NCBI GenBank assembly: GCA_012719855.1
Contig: JAAXZN010000048.1
Span: forward strand, 1-64,000
Reading direction: 5' to 3'
Length of the DNA stretch: 64,000 nt
From: Serratia liquefaciens
GTDB lineage: Bacteria > Pseudomonadota > Gammaproteobacteria > Enterobacterales > Enterobacteriaceae
The notes below the pieces were generated by a model. It worked only from the letters and a program-made list of their open reading frames with translations, ran no database searches and was not told the DNA's origin. This document shows positions 33,616 to 44,702 of this stretch, piece after piece; the first letter of the stretch is position 1; each line of letters opens with the position of its first letter. The position numbers and the translations under genes are program-made.

Positions 33616-35352
33616 GTGCCACGATACCGTGCCCTGTGCTTTTTGTGTGCGCTGCTCGCGACGCCTGCGGCGTTTTCGGCGAATGTGCGGCTGCAGGTTG
33701 AAGGACTTAGCGGGGAACTGGAAAAAAACGTCCGGGTGCGCCTGTCTTCCATTACTCCGGAAGAGGTCGGCACTGATGGCCGTTTCCGCGCACGCGTGGA
33801 TGAAGCGGTTCGTCAGGGGCTGAGAGCGCTTGGCTATTATCAGCCTACCATCGACTTTACGTTGGACGATCGGCCTGGGCTGGCGCGGCCGGTGCTGCAC
33901 GCCAAGGTCAATCCGGGTGAACCGGTGCGCATTGCAGGCGCCAATATCGTGTTGGAAGGCGGTGCGAAAACCGATGAAGACTATCTGTCGTTGGTCAAAA
34001 AAGGCAAGCCGACGATAGGTGAGATCCTCAACCACGGTAAATACGACAGTTTTAAAGGTTCACTGACCGGCCTGGCGCTGCGCAAAGGCTATTTCGATGC
34101 CGATATGACCAAAAGCCAGCTCGGCGTGGCGGAAGATCTGCATAAGGCCTATTGGGATATCGATTTCGACAGCGGGCAGCGTTACCGCTTCGGCCAGGTG
34201 AAGTTCACCGGCTCGCAAATTCGTGAAGACTATCTGCAAAATCTGGTGCCCTTTCATCAGGGGGATTATTACAGTTCGGAAGACCTGGCCGAACTGAACC
34301 GCCGTTTGTCCGCCACCAACTGGTTTAACTCGGTGGTGGTCTCCCCTGATTTCAAAGATGCCAAAGAGAACAAGATTTTGCCGCTAGATGCGTTGGTGTC
34401 GCCACGCACTCGCAACACCATCGAAACCGGGGTCGGTTACTCCACCGACGTCGGCCCGCGCATTAAAGGCACCTGGAAGAAGCCCTGGCTTAACGATCGC
34501 GGCCACAGTCTGGAAACCAGCGCCAGTATTTCGGCCCCGGAGCAGCAGCTCGATCTGACCTATAAGATCCCGTTGCTGAAGAATCCGCTGGAGCAGTATT
34601 ACCTGCTGCAAGGCGGGCTCAAGAACGTCGATCTCAACGACACCAAGTCCGTTACCTCCAAAGTGGTGGCCTCGCGCAACTGGGATCTCTCCAGCGGCTG
34701 GCAGCGGGCGATCAACCTGACCTGGCGCTGGGATAACTTTACCCAGGGTAACGTCAGCAATACCACCATGCTGCTGTACCCCGGCGTCAGCCTCAACCGC
34801 ACCCGCTCGCGCGGAGGCCTGATGCCGACCTGGGGCGATAGCCAACGCTACTCCATCGACGTTTCCGACACCACCTGGGGATCCGGCGTGGACTTTGCGC
34901 TGATGCAGGCGCAAAACGTCTGGATCCGCACCCTGGCCGATAAGCACCGGTTCGTGGCTCGCGGACAGGTGGGGTGGATCGAAACCAACGACTTCGACAA
35001 GGTGCCGCCAGACCTGCGCTTCTTCGCCGGTGGCGATCGCAGCATCCGTGGCTACAAGTACAAAGACATTTCCCCCCGCAACGATGACGGCAAGTTGACC
35101 GGTGCCTCCAAGATGCTGACCGGCTCGCTGGAGTATCAATACAACGTGACCGGCAAATGGTGGGGGGCGATGTTCGTCGATTCCGGTGAAGCGGTGAACG
35201 ATATCAAGCAGAGCAACTTCAAGACCGGCGCCGGCGTAGGCGTACGCTGGCAGTCGCCGGTAGGGCCAGTGAAGCTGGATATCGCCGCGCCCGTGGGGGA
35301 CAAGGACACCCACGGGATGCAGTTCTACATCGGTTTGGGGCCTGAACTATGA
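33616..35352 (+). CDS. tamA: outer-membrane assembly protein TamA (GTG start)
   Basis: 578 residues (E. coli 577). It is an Omp85-family barrel that works with TamB in outer-membrane assembly and lipid homeostasis. A signal peptide ends at [10 protein letters not shown] (about 22). Three POTRA domains follow (about 25-265), then the 16-strand barrel, with the family gate and strand motifs [14 protein letters not shown] and [15 protein letters not shown]. The GTG start is preceded by TAAGGAGAA. Its stop overlaps the tamB ATG (ATGA), giving translational coupling. Confidence 0.96.
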   Translation: MPRYRALCFLCALLATPAAFSANVRLQVEGLSGELEKNVRVRLSSITPEEVGTDGRFRARVDEAVRQGLRALGYYQPTIDFTLDDRPGLARPVLHAKVNPGEPVRIAGANIVLEGGAKTDEDYLSLVKKGKPTIGEILNHGKYDSFKGSLTGLALRKGYFDADMTKSQLGVAEDLHKAYWDIDFDSGQRYRFGQVKFTGSQIREDYLQNLVPFHQGDYYSSEDLAELNRRLSATNWFNSVVVSPDFKDAKENKILPLDALVSPRTRNTIETGVGYSTDVGPRIKGTWKKPWLNDRGHSLETSASISAPEQQLDLTYKIPLLKNPLEQYYLLQGGLKNVDLNDTKSVTSKVVASRNWDLSSGWQRAINLTWRWDNFTQGNVSNTTMLLYPGVSLNRTRSRGGLMPTWGDSQRYSIDVSDTTWGSGVDFALMQAQNVWIRTLADKHRFVARGQVGWIETNDFDKVPPDLRFFAGGDRSIRGYKYKDISPRNDDGKLTGASKMLTGSLEYQYNVTGKWWGAMFVDSGEAVNDIKQSNFKTGAGVGVRWQSPVGPVKLDIAAPVGDKDTHGMQFYIGLGPEL

Positions 35353-38300
35353 GCCTGATAAAAAAGATTTGCTTTGGTTTCCTGATTGTCTTGCTGTTGC
35401 TGGTAGGGGCGGTGGCGTACTTGCTCGGTACCACCAGTGGTTTGCATATGGTGATCAACGGTGCGGCGCGATGGGTGCCGGGGCTGGACATTGCCAGCGT
35501 GAGCGGTGGCTGGCGTGATCTGACGCTGAAAGGCGTGAAGTATCAGATGCCGGGCGTCACGGTGAATGCCGGACAATTCCATCTGTCACTCGATCTGGCC
35601 TGCTTTAAAAACAGTTCGCTGTGCGTCAATGCGCTGACCGCGCAGGACGTCGACGTGGTGGTGAAAACCAAAGAAATGACGCCGTCCGCGCCGGTGGAAG
35701 AGACCAGCGAGCCGACCACCAATCTGAGCACGCCGTACCCGATCACTCTGCGTATGCTGACCTTGAACAACGTTAAGGTCAGCGTAGACGACACGGCAAT
35801 CTCTCTCGGCGAGTTCCGTACCGGAGCGCAGTGGCAAGAGCGTGCGCTGACCTTGCTGCCCACCAAAATCAGCGGCCTGTTGATTGCACTGCCGAAAACC
35901 CCGCAGAACCCGTTGCCGGAGGCGATACAGCCGGCTGTCGAGGTCGCGAAAAAAGTGGGTGAACAGGTCGACAAGGCGGCGAAACCGGCACCGGTGCCGG
36001 AAGAGAAACCGCTGGGCGAAACGTTGAAAGAACTGTTCGCCAAGCCGCTGCTGCCGGATCTGCCGGAAATTCGCTTGCCGCTGGATATCACCGTTAAGGA
36101 AATCAGTGGGGAACAACTGCGGCTGACCGGTGATACCGAGGTGCTGATTACCAGCCTGCTGCTGCAGGCCAGCACCCAGGATCAGCATATCAAGCTGGAT
36201 AATTTTGATGTGAAATCCCCGCAGGGTACGTTGTCTGCGCAGGGGCAGGCGACGCTGACCGGCAGTTGGCCGGTGGAAATGGTGGCCAACAGCACGCTGA
36301 ATATCGAGCCGCTGAAAGGGGAAAAGGTCAAACTGAACGTCGGCGGCGGGCTGCGCGAAGAACTCAAAGTGGCGCTGAACCTCTCCGGGCCGGTCGGTGC
36401 ACAGCTTGATGTACAGACCCAATTGGCTGAAGTGGGTTTACCGCTGGCACTGACGCTGCAAAGCAAACAGCTGAAATGGCCGCTGAGCGGCGAACCGCAA
36501 TATCAGGTTAACGATTTCCGCCTGCGCTTTAATGGCAAGGCCACCGACTATGCGTTATCGACCCGGGCCAATATCAAGGGACAGGATCTCCCGCCGGCGG
36601 TGTTGACGCTGGACGGTAAAGGTAACGTCGAACAGTTCAAACTGGATCGCCTGCGGTTGGCGGCCTTGCAGGGCAATACCGATCTGACGGCGCTGGTGGA
36701 CTGGAGCAAGGCCATCAGTTGGAATTCACAGCTGACGCTGAGCGGCATCAATACCGCCAAGCAGTGGCCGGAATGGCCAGCGAAGTTGGACGGTAAAATC
36801 ACTACGCGCGGCAGCCTGCACGGCGGCAGTTGGCAACTGCAGGTGCCGGTGCTGCAGCTCGACGGCAACGTGAAACAAAACAAGGTCACCGCGCGAGGCA
36901 CGCTCAGCGGCAACGCAGCCGGTCAGTGGAAAATTCCGGGTATCGATCTGACGCTCGGACGCAACCAACTGAACGTTAAGGGCCAACTGGACGAGAAAAG
37001 CTGGAACCTGGATGCGAACATTGACGCGCCACGTCTGGACGGCGCTCTGCCAGGATTGGGCGGTACGGCGAAAGGCTTGCTGAAGCTGCGGGGCAACCTG
37101 CAGGCGCCTCAGCTGCTGGCCGACCTGACCGCTTCCGGCCTGCAGTGGCAGGCGCTGCGCATTAACCGGGTGAAGATTGACGGCGACGTCCGCTCCAGCG
37201 ACCAGATCCAGGGTCAGCTGGCGGTACGCGTTGAGCAACTTAAGCAGGATGCGCTGGATATCAGCCTGCTGACACTGGATGCCAAAGGCAGTGAGAAGCA
37301 GCATCAGCTGCAGTTGAAAATTGACGGCAAGCCGGTATCCGGTCAGTTGGCGCTGCAGGGCAGTTTCGATCGCCAACAGCAGCGCTGGCGCGGCAACCTG
37401 AACAATACCCGTTTCGATACCCCGGTGGGCGAATGGCGATTGACTCGCGCCATTGCGCTGGATTATCTGAATACCGCGCAGAAAATCAGCGTTGGGCCGC
37501 ACTGCTGGCAGAACCCGAACGCCGAACTGTGCGTGCCGAAAACCATCGAAGCCGGGTCGAGTGGCCAGGCCAGCGTGGTGTTGAACCGCTTTGATCTGGC
37601 GATGATCAAACCTTTCCTTGGTCCGGAGACCGCCCTGAGCGGCGTATTCACCGGGCGGGCGGACGTAAGCTGGAAGCCGGGCGGTGCGCTGCCGGACGCC
37701 AAAGTTTCCCTGGTGGGTAACGGAGTGAAGGTGGTTCAGCAAGTGCAGGGCAACGCGCTGCCGATCGCCTTTGATCGGCTGAACCTTAATGCCGGCCTGT
37801 CCAACGGTCGTGCGCAGGCCGACTGGTTGATCAAGTTGACCAATAATGGCCAATTTGACGGTAACGTGCAGGTGGCCGATCCGCAGGTACGACGCAATAT
37901 CAGCGGCAACGTCAATATCACCAATATCTCGCTGGCGATGATCAATCCGGCGTTGATGAAGGGGGAGAAAGCCGCGGGCATGCTGAATGCCAATCTGCGC
38001 CTGGGCGGTAGCGCGCAGAAGCCCCTGGTTTATGGCCGGATGGCGTTGGATAAGGTTGATATAGATGGTCACTGGATGCCGTTTGATATGACGGACGGCC
38101 GCCTGGTGATGAACTTTGACGGCATGACCTCGACCATGGAAGGGCTGGTCAGCACCACGCGCGGGCAGCTTAACCTGTCGGGCGATGCCGATTGGCGGGA
38201 TATTAACGCCTGGCGCGCACGTATCGCCGCCAAGGGCGATAAGCTGCGGGTGACGGTGCCGCCGATGATCCGCATCGACGTTTCACCCGATCTGGTCTTT

Positions 38301-39167
38301 GAAGCGACGCCGCAGTTGTTCTCGCTCAATGGTTCAGTGGATATTCCGTGGGCGCGCATTACGGTGCAGGAGTTGCCGGAAAGTGCGGTGGGCGTCTCTT
38401 CCGATGAGGTGATGCTGGACAACCAACTGAAACCGATACAGCCGAAAACTGCAGGGATCCCGATCAACAGTAACCTGATGATCCACGTGGGCAACGACGT
38501 GCGGCTGGATGCCTTTGGCTTAAAAGCCCGCCTGAAGGGCAATCTGAAAGTGGTGCAGGACAAGAATGGCCTGGGCCTGAACGGCCAGATTGACATCCCT
38601 TCCGGTCGCTTCCATGCTTATGGTCAGGATTTGATCGTTCGCAAGGGCCAACTGATGTTCTCAGGGCCGCCGGATCAGCCGTTGCTTAATATTGAAGCCA
38701 TCCGTAATCCTGATTCGACCGAAGACGACGTTACCGCTGGGGTACGCGTTACCGGGTTGGCAGATGCACCCAAGCTGGAAGTTTTCTCGGATCCGGCCAA
38801 ATCTCAGCAGGAAGCGCTGTCTTATCTGCTGCGCGGGCAGGGATTAGGCAGTTCCGGCGCCGATGGTAACGCAATGACCTCAATGTTAATTGGGATGGGG
38901 GTTGCACAAAGTGGTCAACTTGTGGGTAAAATCGGCGAGGCGTTTGGCGTAAGCAATTTGGCCCTGGATACTCAGGGTGTCGGCGACAGTTCCCAGGTTG
39001 TCGTGAGCGGTTATGTTCTCCCAGGCTTACAAGTAAAATATGGGGTGGGTATTTTCGACTCGCTGGCTACGTTGACGTTGCGTTACCGCCTGATGCCTAA
39101 ATTGTATCTGGAAGCGGTGTCTGGTCTCGACCAGGCATTAGATTTGCTCTATCAGTTTGAGTTTTAG
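35349..39167 (+). CDS. tamB: TamB, bridge-like lipid-transport/translocation protein
   Basis: 1272 residues (E. coli 1259). An N-terminal signal-anchor (about 7-27) holds it in the inner membrane; a long periplasmic beta-taco body reaches the outer membrane, and the C-terminal DUF490 domain (about 920-1272) docks on TamA. Family residues include [37 protein letters not shown] and [10 protein letters not shown] near the end. With YhdP and YdbH it moves phospholipid to the outer membrane. It overlaps tamA by 4 bases and is followed at once by ytfP. Confidence 0.96.
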   Translation: MSLIKKICFGFLIVLLLLVGAVAYLLGTTSGLHMVINGAARWVPGLDIASVSGGWRDLTLKGVKYQMPGVTVNAGQFHLSLDLACFKNSSLCVNALTAQDVDVVVKTKEMTPSAPVEETSEPTTNLSTPYPITLRMLTLNNVKVSVDDTAISLGEFRTGAQWQERALTLLPTKISGLLIALPKTPQNPLPEAIQPAVEVAKKVGEQVDKAAKPAPVPEEKPLGETLKELFAKPLLPDLPEIRLPLDITVKEISGEQLRLTGDTEVLITSLLLQASTQDQHIKLDNFDVKSPQGTLSAQGQATLTGSWPVEMVANSTLNIEPLKGEKVKLNVGGGLREELKVALNLSGPVGAQLDVQTQLAEVGLPLALTLQSKQLKWPLSGEPQYQVNDFRLRFNGKATDYALSTRANIKGQDLPPAVLTLDGKGNVEQFKLDRLRLAALQGNTDLTALVDWSKAISWNSQLTLSGINTAKQWPEWPAKLDGKITTRGSLHGGSWQLQVPVLQLDGNVKQNKVTARGTLSGNAAGQWKIPGIDLTLGRNQLNVKGQLDEKSWNLDANIDAPRLDGALPGLGGTAKGLLKLRGNLQAPQLLADLTASGLQWQALRINRVKIDGDVRSSDQIQGQLAVRVEQLKQDALDISLLTLDAKGSEKQHQLQLKIDGKPVSGQLALQGSFDRQQQRWRGNLNNTRFDTPVGEWRLTRAIALDYLNTAQKISVGPHCWQNPNAELCVPKTIEAGSSGQASVVLNRFDLAMIKPFLGPETALSGVFTGRADVSWKPGGALPDAKVSLVGNGVKVVQQVQGNALPIAFDRLNLNAGLSNGRAQADWLIKLTNNGQFDGNVQVADPQVRRNISGNVNITNISLAMINPALMKGEKAAGMLNANLRLGGSAQKPLVYGRMALDKVDIDGHWMPFDMTDGRLVMNFDGMTSTMEGLVSTTRGQLNLSGDADWRDINAWRARIAAKGDKLRVTVPPMIRIDVSPDLVFEATPQLFSLNGSVDIPWARITVQELPESAVGVSSDEVMLDNQLKPIQPKTAGIPINSNLMIHVGNDVRLDAFGLKARLKGNLKVVQDKNGLGLNGQIDIPSGRFHAYGQDLIVRKGQLMFSGPPDQPLLNIEAIRNPDSTEDDVTAGVRVTGLADAPKLEVFSDPAKSQQEALSYLLRGQGLGSSGADGNAMTSMLIGMGVAQSGQLVGKIGEAFGVSNLALDTQGVGDSSQVVVSGYVLPGLQVKYGVGIFDSLATLTLRYRLMPKLYLEAVSGLDQALDLLYQFEF

Positions 39168-39169
39168 CG

Positions 39170-39517
39170 ATGCGAATAATTGTCTACGGCAGTTTACGAC
39201 GCAAACAGGGAAACAGCCATTGGATGACCAACGCCCAATGGCTCGGCGAGCATGAGCTCGAAGGCTATCAGATTTATAATCTGGGCCATTACCCGGCGGC
39301 GATCCCTGGAGAGGGCACGGTACATTGCGAAGTGTACCGCATTAACTCATCGATTTTGGCTGAGCTGGACGAACTGAAAAGCAACACCAAGGACTATAAG
39401 CGCGAGCTGATTCAGACGCCTTATGGGAGTGCGTGGATCTACCTGTATAAACACAGTGTGGACGGTTACCCGCGAATTAACAGCGGCGACTGGCTGAAGC
39501 GTCTCGACGAAAAGTAA
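39170..39517 (+). CDS. ytfP: gamma-glutamylcyclotransferase-fold protein YtfP
   Basis: 115 residues (E. coli 113). It shows the GGCT/AIG2 fold signature IIVYGSLRRKQGNSHWM with the YGSL substrate loop, and the acidic residue in LDELKS. The substrate is not established. It begins 2 bp after the tamB stop, forming the conserved tamA-tamB-ytfP operon. Confidence 0.92.
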   Translation: MRIIVYGSLRRKQGNSHWMTNAQWLGEHELEGYQIYNLGHYPAAIPGEGTVHCEVYRINSSILAELDELKSNTKDYKRELIQTPYGSAWIYLYKHSVDGYPRINSGDWLKRLDEK

Positions 39518-39518
39518 A

Positions 39519-39550
39519 AAAAAACACCGCTCACTGAGCGGTGTTTTTTT
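39519..39550. terminator. ytfP/ppa bidirectional terminator
   Basis: AAAACACCGCTCA and TGAGCGGTGTTTT form a 13-bp stem with poly-A before and poly-T after, between the converging ytfP and ppa genes. Confidence 0.93.
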
Positions 39551-39568
39551 ATCGGACGGCGGCAAGAA

Positions 39569-40099
39569 TTACTTCTTGGCGGCACGTTCGAAAGAAGCAA
39601 CGATTTCAGCTTTGGCAGCGGCAGCATCTGCCCAGCCTTCCACTTTCACCCATTTGCCTTTTTCCAGATCTTTGTAGTGCTCGAAGAAGTGAGCGATCTG
39701 TGCGCGCAGCAGTTCCGGCAGGTCGTTCACGTCTTTGATGTGATCGTACTCTTTGGTCAGCTTGCTGTGCGGTACGGCAACCAATTTTGCATCTTCGCCG
39801 GCTTCGTCGGACATCTTCAATACGCCAACCGGACGGCAGCGGATCACAGAACCAGGCTGCAGTGGGTATGGGGTTGGCACCAGCACGTCAACCGGGTCAC
39901 CGTCCAGAGACAGGGTGTGGTTGATGTAACCGTAGTTGCATGGGTAGAACATCGCGGTGGACATGAAACGGTCAACGAACAGCGCGCCGGTGTCCTTGTC
40001 GATTTCATATTTGATCGGATCGGCGTTTGCCGGGATTTCGATAACAACGTAGATGTCTTCTGGCAGGTCTTTGCCAGCAGGGACCAGGTTCAAGCTCAT
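39569..40099 (-). CDS. ppa: inorganic pyrophosphatase
   Basis: 176 residues, as in E. coli. It hydrolyses pyrophosphate to drive biosynthesis. The family I signature DGDPVDVLV is near residues 66-74, along with [19 protein letters not shown] and the C-terminal [17 protein letters not shown]. It is transcribed alone toward ytfP. In E. coli the same ytfP-ppa tail-to-tail arrangement occurs. Confidence 0.97.
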   Translation of the reverse strand: MSLNLVPAGKDLPEDIYVVIEIPANADPIKYEIDKDTGALFVDRFMSTAMFYPCNYGYINHTLSLDGDPVDVLVPTPYPLQPGSVIRCRPVGVLKMSDEAGEDAKLVAVPHSKLTKEYDHIKDVNDLPELLRAQIAHFFEHYKDLEKGKWVKVEGWADAAAAKAEIVASFERAAKK

Positions 40100-40236
40100 G
40101 TCGGTTTCCTTTAATCAAACCAGAAATGGAGTGGCGGCTATTATAGCGGACTCTTTTGCGAATTCCTGCCCTTTTCATCATCCCCGCCCCGGTGCAGAGC
40201 CATCCATCGAATTTCCAGATAAATCCTCCTGCGGCG

Positions 40237-40263
40237 TTAAGTTTTCTCGAGGGTTGCCGATAA
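40237..40263 (+). promoter_or_regulatory. sigma-28 (FliA) promoter of the chemoreceptor gene
   Basis: TTAAGTTT (40237-40244), exactly 11 bp, then GCCGATAA (40256-40263). The consensus is TAAAGTTT-N11-GCCGATAA, so the -10 is perfect and the -35 has one mismatch. It lies about 92 bp before the chemoreceptor ATG on the same strand. Confidence 0.88.
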
Positions 40264-40355
40264 CTTCATCAAATAATAATGAGTCGGCGAAGTCTGGCTC
40301 CGCGTTTTACCTCCTCTACGTACGATCTCACTATTTCTGAAGCCGGGAAGAACTC

Positions 40356-41909
40356 ATGCTAAAAAAGATTACGGTCAAGGCCGGGCTGATTGCCCTGTTG
40401 AGCCTGATGACGCTGCTGTTGATTATGGTCAGCACCATTGGCGTCAACGCGATTAACGAAGGATCGCGCTCGTTACACACCCTGAATCAAATCCTGGGGG
40501 AAGAGTTGGGGTCGCTGGCCAGCAGTTCCAACCTGACGCTGCGCGCCAGAACCGCTGCCTCACTGGCGGTGCGCCAACGGGAAATCGGCCAGATTGAGGT
40601 TTCAGATGCTACGGTGGGCCGTATCTATGACTACCTTGCGCAATCGAAGCAGGAAATGGCGCGTTTTGTCAGCGTCGGTACCGTCACCGAACGCGGACGT
40701 GAGCTGTCCGGTCGTTTGCAAAACAGCTACCGCGCCTATCTGGAACAGGGCGTTGGGCCCATGGCCGACGCCATCAAGGCCGGCAAAGTTGATGATTACT
40801 ACGACATTCAGGAAACAAAAATTTCTGCCCTGAGCATCGCTTTTGAAAAGGACCTCAGTGATTTCCGCAGCTTCGCCATGAAGATTGGCCAGCAGCGGGT
40901 GAATGAGGCGGAAAGCAATGCCAGCACCAAGATTACCTTGATCGTGATTGCCGGCCTGCTCAGCATTTTGCTGGCGGTACTGGCCTGGTTTGCGCTGCGG
41001 GTGATTATCCTGCGTCCGCTCGATGAGTCTATCGCCCAGTTGGAGCATATCGCCAGCGGCGACCTGACGCACAGCATCACCGGCGAAGGCGAGACTGAAA
41101 TGGGCCGTCTGGTGCGTGCGATGCAGCGAATGCAGCAGGCCTTGGTCAGTTCGGTCAGCAAGGTGCGCGATGCCAGCAGCCAAATTGACACCGGTTCACG
41201 CGAACTGGCTGCCGGCAACTTGCACCTGGCGCAGCGTACCGAAGAGTCGGCCGCTTCGCTGGAGGAAACCGCCGCCAGCATGGAACAGCTGACCTCGACG
41301 GTGAAGATGAATGCCGAGAACTGCGAACAAGCTAATCAGCTGGCGCTGAGCGTATCCGATATTGCCAACCAAGGCAGTGAAGTGGTCAGTCAGGTCATGG
41401 ACAAGATGCAGGCGATCACCGACAGCTCACGCCGCATTGCCGATATCATCAGCGTGATGGACGGCATTGCCTTCCAGACCAACATTCTGGCGTTGAATGC
41501 GGCGGTCGAAGCGGCGCGTGCCGGTGAACAAGGGCGTGGTTTTGCCGTGGTGGCCGGTGAGGTTCGCAGCCTGGCTCAGCGCAGCGCGCAGTCGGCGAAA
41601 GAGATCAAAGGGTTGATTGAAGCGTCGCAGAATCGGGTACAAGAAGGCGAACAAATGGCCGGTTCGGCGGCGAAAACCATGAACGGCATTACCGGGGAAG
41701 TGGGCCGGGTGACGGCGCTGATGCGGGAAATTTCTGCGGCTACGCGTGAGCAAAGCAGCGGTATCGAGCAGGTAAACCTGGCGGTGGCGCAGATGGATCA
41801 GGTGGCGCAACAGAATGCGGCCTTGGTCGAAGAGTCGGCGGCGGCGACGCGCTCGCTGGAGGATCAGGCTCAGTTGCTGGCGCAGAGCATGGCGGCGTTC
41901 AAATTATAA
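40356..41909 (+). CDS. methyl-accepting chemotaxis protein
   Basis: 517 residues. TM1 covers about 8-31, the periplasmic four-helix ligand domain about 32-190, TM2 about 192-214 and HAMP about 215-268. The cytoplasmic hairpin follows, with the conserved tip [19 protein letters not shown] and methylation-helix motifs such as [17 protein letters not shown]. The ligand is not predictable from sequence by eye. The C-terminus ends [10 protein letters not shown] with no NWETF-type pentapeptide, so CheR and CheB would not be tethered. A sigma-28 promoter precedes it. E. coli has no receptor gene at this place. Confidence 0.93.
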   Translation: MLKKITVKAGLIALLSLMTLLLIMVSTIGVNAINEGSRSLHTLNQILGEELGSLASSSNLTLRARTAASLAVRQREIGQIEVSDATVGRIYDYLAQSKQEMARFVSVGTVTERGRELSGRLQNSYRAYLEQGVGPMADAIKAGKVDDYYDIQETKISALSIAFEKDLSDFRSFAMKIGQQRVNEAESNASTKITLIVIAGLLSILLAVLAWFALRVIILRPLDESIAQLEHIASGDLTHSITGEGETEMGRLVRAMQRMQQALVSSVSKVRDASSQIDTGSRELAAGNLHLAQRTEESAASLEETAASMEQLTSTVKMNAENCEQANQLALSVSDIANQGSEVVSQVMDKMQAITDSSRRIADIISVMDGIAFQTNILALNAAVEAARAGEQGRGFAVVAGEVRSLAQRSAQSAKEIKGLIEASQNRVQEGEQMAGSAAKTMNGITGEVGRVTALMREISAATREQSSGIEQVNLAVAQMDQVAQQNAALVEESAAATRSLEDQAQLLAQSMAAFKL

Positions 41910-41946
41910 TGCCGGGGACGGCTTGCCGTCCCCCACATAGAACCCG

Positions 41947-42951
41947 TTATTCGTCCGGGTTCTCAGCGATAAAGCGCTCTGCGTCTTCCACCATCGATTT
42001 GGTGCCGACAAAGAACGGTGCGCGCTGGTGCAGTTTCACCGGGGTAATGTCCAGAATACGGTTTTTACCGTCGCTGGCTTTACCGCCGGCCTGTTCCGCC
42101 AGGAACGCCATCGGGTTGCATTCATACAGCAGGCGCAGCTTGCCTTGCGGGTGGCTGGCGGTGCTTGGATAAATGTAGATGCCGCCTTTCAGCAGGTTGC
42201 GGTGGAAGTCGGCAACCAGTGAACCGATGTAACGTGAGGTATAAGGGCGTTGCGTAGCTTCGTCCTGTTCCTGACAATATTTGATGTATTTCTTCACGCC
42301 GCGCGGGAACTTGATGTAGTTACCTTCGTTGATGGAATACATATTGCCGCTGGCCGGGAAGCGGACTTTCTCGTGGGAGAGGCAGAACACGCCCAGAGAA
42401 GGATCGTAGGTAAAGGCATGCACGCCATAACCGGTGGTGTACACCAGCATGGTGGATGATCCGTAAACCACGTAGCCTGCGGCGACCTGTGCGCTGCCTG
42501 GCTGCAGGAAGTCTTCTTCGGTCACTGGCGTACCGACCGGGGTAATGCGACGATAGATAGAGAAAATCGTACCGACCGAGACGTTGACATCGATGTTGGA
42601 CGAACCGTCCAACGGATCCATCAGCACCACATACTTGGCATTTTCAGCCCGCTCGCCGTCGAATATCACGATTTCATCTTCTTCTTCAGAAGCGATACCC
42701 GCAACTTCACCGCGCGCTTTCAATGCTGCTTTCAGCTTTTCATTCGCGTACAGGTCCAGTTTCATCTGAACTTCGCCCTGTACATTGGAAACGCCGCTGG
42801 TGCCCAGAATATCCACCAGACCCGCTTTGTTGATATCGCGGTGGATGATTTTGGCGCCCAGTTTAATTGCAGAAAGTAGCGCAGTCAGCTCGCCGGTGGC
42901 GTGTGAGAAGTCGTGCTGTTTCTCGACGATAAATTCGCCTAACGTTTTCAT
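41947..42951 (-). CDS. fbp: fructose-1,6-bisphosphatase class I
   Basis: 334 residues (E. coli 332). It is the gluconeogenic phosphatase acting on fructose-1,6-bisphosphate. The metal site [12 protein letters not shown] lies near 113-124, and [26 protein letters not shown] near 270 matches the class I active site. The N-terminus [15 protein letters not shown] fits E. coli. It is divergent from mpl, as in E. coli. A perfect 20-bp palindrome lies 30 bp upstream of the start. Confidence 0.97.
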   Translation of the reverse strand: MKTLGEFIVEKQHDFSHATGELTALLSAIKLGAKIIHRDINKAGLVDILGTSGVSNVQGEVQMKLDLYANEKLKAALKARGEVAGIASEEEDEIVIFDGERAENAKYVVLMDPLDGSSNIDVNVSVGTIFSIYRRITPVGTPVTEEDFLQPGSAQVAAGYVVYGSSTMLVYTTGYGVHAFTYDPSLGVFCLSHEKVRFPASGNMYSINEGNYIKFPRGVKKYIKYCQEQDEATQRPYTSRYIGSLVADFHRNLLKGGIYIYPSTASHPQGKLRLLYECNPMAFLAEQAGGKASDGKNRILDITPVKLHQRAPFFVGTKSMVEDAERFIAENPDE

Positions 42952-42980
42952 GACACAATCCCTGAATCTACGGATGGGTA

Positions 42981-43000
42981 GCGGTTTGTTAACAAACCGC
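42981..43000. repeat. 20-bp perfect palindrome in the fbp leader
   Basis: Arms GCGGTTTGTT and AACAAACCGC with no spacer, 29 bp before the fbp start codon. As RNA it would give an 8-bp stem with a UUAA tetraloop just ahead of the fbp ribosome-binding site. It is not a Cra site as I know it. It may be an operator or a leader hairpin. Confidence 0.6.
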
Positions 43001-43119
43001 CAACGTATTCGCGAGCAGTGTAGCCCAAAGATGAACGCTATTCATAGGCAAATCCATTTCTTCTGGACGATTCTGAGCGTTAGAATGAGTCAACATTCGA
43101 CGTACTCTATGAGAAAACT

Positions 43120-44499
43120 ATGCGCATTCACATTCTTGGGATCTGTGGCACCTTTATGGGCGGACTGGCGGTGCTGGCTCGTTCGCTAGGGCATGAGGTG
43201 ACCGGCTCTGACGCTAATGTCTATCCGCCGATGAGCACGCTGCTGGAGAAGGAAGGGATCGACCTGATCCAGGGCTACGATCCTGCTCAGTTGGATCCGG
43301 CGCCGGATCTGGTGATCATCGGTAACGCCATGACGCGAGGCAATCCTTGTGTTGAGGCGGTACTGGAACGAGGGATCCCTTACGTTTCTGGCCCACAGTG
43401 GCTGCATGATTATGTGCTGCGCGATCGTTGGGTGCTGGCCGTGGCCGGCACGCATGGCAAGACCACTACCGCCGGTATGGCAACCTGGATCCTGGAATCC
43501 AGCGGCTATCAGCCGGGTTTTGTCATCGGCGGTGTTCCGGGCAACTTTGACGTTTCTGCCCGTCTGGGCGGCAGCCCGTTCTTTGTGATCGAAGCCGATG
43601 AATATGATTGCGCCTTCTTCGACAAGCGTTCCAAGTTTGTGCATTACAGCCCACGCACGCTGATCATGAACAACCTTGAGTTTGATCACGCCGATATCTT
43701 CGACGATCTGAAAGCGATCCAGAAACAGTTTCACCATCTGGTACGCCTGGTGCCGGGTAAGGGCAAGATCATTTTGCCTGATAACGACAACCACCTGAAA
43801 CAGGTGATGGCGATGGGCTGTTGGAGTGAGCAAGAGCTGGTCGGAGAAGAGGGCGCATGGCGCGCTCAAAAATTAACGCCGGACGCCAGCCATTATGCGG
43901 TGTTCCTCGACGGTGAGCAGGTGGGCGAAGTGAAGTGGTCGCTGGTGGGCGAACACAACATGCATAACGGTTTGATGGCTATTGCTGCCACGCGCCACGT
44001 TGGTGTGCTGCCAGCCGATGCTTGCCGCGCGCTCGGTGAGTTTATCAATGCTCGCCGCCGTCTGGAACTGCGCGGTGAAGCCCATGGCGTTACGGTGTAT
44101 GACGATTTTGCCCATCACCCAACGGCGATCCTGGCGACGTTGGCCGCATTACGCGGCAAGGTTGGCGGTACCGCGCGTATTTTGGCCGTGCTCGAGCCGC
44201 GTTCCAATACCATGAAAATGGGGATCAGCAAGAACGATTTGGCACCGTCTCTGGGCCGTGCCGATGAAGTCTTCCTGTTCCAACCGCACCATATTCCCTG
44301 GCAGGTGGCGGAAGTCGCGGAGGCCTGTGTACAGCCGGCCCACTGGAGTGCCGATCTCGACACGCTGGTGGACATGATCGTGAAAACGGCCCAGCCGGGT
44401 GACCACATTTTGGTGATGAGTAACGGCGGCTTCGGCGGGATCCATGACCGTCTGCTGGAAGCATTGGCCCGCAAGTCAGAGCCTAAAGTGACTTATTGA
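43120..44499 (+). CDS. mpl: UDP-N-acetylmuramate:L-Ala-D-Glu-meso-DAP ligase Mpl
   Basis: 459 residues (E. coli 457). It recycles the murein tripeptide by joining it to UDP-MurNAc. Mur-ligase-family motifs are in order: HILGICGTFMGGLAVLA (N-terminal Rossmann), VAGTHGKTTTAGM (P-loop, near 108-120), EADEYDCAFFDKR, and DDFAHHPTAILATL (C-terminal domain). It is divergent from fbp. Two hairpins follow it, one for mpl and one for the minus-strand genes beyond. Confidence 0.96.
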   Translation: MRIHILGICGTFMGGLAVLARSLGHEVTGSDANVYPPMSTLLEKEGIDLIQGYDPAQLDPAPDLVIIGNAMTRGNPCVEAVLERGIPYVSGPQWLHDYVLRDRWVLAVAGTHGKTTTAGMATWILESSGYQPGFVIGGVPGNFDVSARLGGSPFFVIEADEYDCAFFDKRSKFVHYSPRTLIMNNLEFDHADIFDDLKAIQKQFHHLVRLVPGKGKIILPDNDNHLKQVMAMGCWSEQELVGEEGAWRAQKLTPDASHYAVFLDGEQVGEVKWSLVGEHNMHNGLMAIAATRHVGVLPADACRALGEFINARRRLELRGEAHGVTVYDDFAHHPTAILATLAALRGKVGGTARILAVLEPRSNTMKMGISKNDLAPSLGRADEVFLFQPHHIPWQVAEVAEACVQPAHWSADLDTLVDMIVKTAQPGDHILVMSNGGFGGIHDRLLEALARKSEPKVTY

Positions 44500-44530
44500 T
44501 CGTCGATTCAGTGTGAAAGAAGCAAAACAA

Positions 44531-44556
44531 AAAGGCCGCTTGCGGCCTTTTCTTTT
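44531..44556 (+). terminator. mpl terminator
   Basis: Stem AAAGGCCGC/GCGGCCTTT followed by TCTTTT, 31 bp after the mpl stop. Confidence 0.88.
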
Positions 44557-44561
44557 GCCCA

Positions 44562-44586
44562 TAAAAAAGCCCTCGCGAGCGAGGGC
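44562..44586 (-). terminator. terminator for the yhcN-type genes
   Basis: Stem GCCCTCGC/GCGAGGGC preceded on the plus strand by six A residues, which give a U-tract for minus-strand transcripts. It lies 117 bp beyond the stop of the nearest DUF1471 gene, leaving space for the possible gene remnant described next. Confidence 0.75.
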
Positions 44587-44631
44587 AACGGGGTTCGTCG
44601 GATAGGACGACGAAGTTTCTTCAAGGAATCA

Positions 44632-44700
44632 GTGCTTACGATAGAACTCGGCAGTGGCAGTGACGAGGGTAATCAGTTCGGTAAGCAGAGCTCCCTGAAT
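44632..44700 (-). pseudogene. possible 3' remnant of a DUF1471 gene
   Basis: Read on the minus strand, this stretch ends in TATAEFYRKH and a stop. The neighbouring DUF1471 proteins end in HATAEIYK. The upstream part of the same frame (LLTELITLV) does not look like the domain, and no start or signal peptide is present. It may be the broken tail of a third tandem copy, or chance. Confidence 0.35.
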
Positions 44701-44702
44701 TG

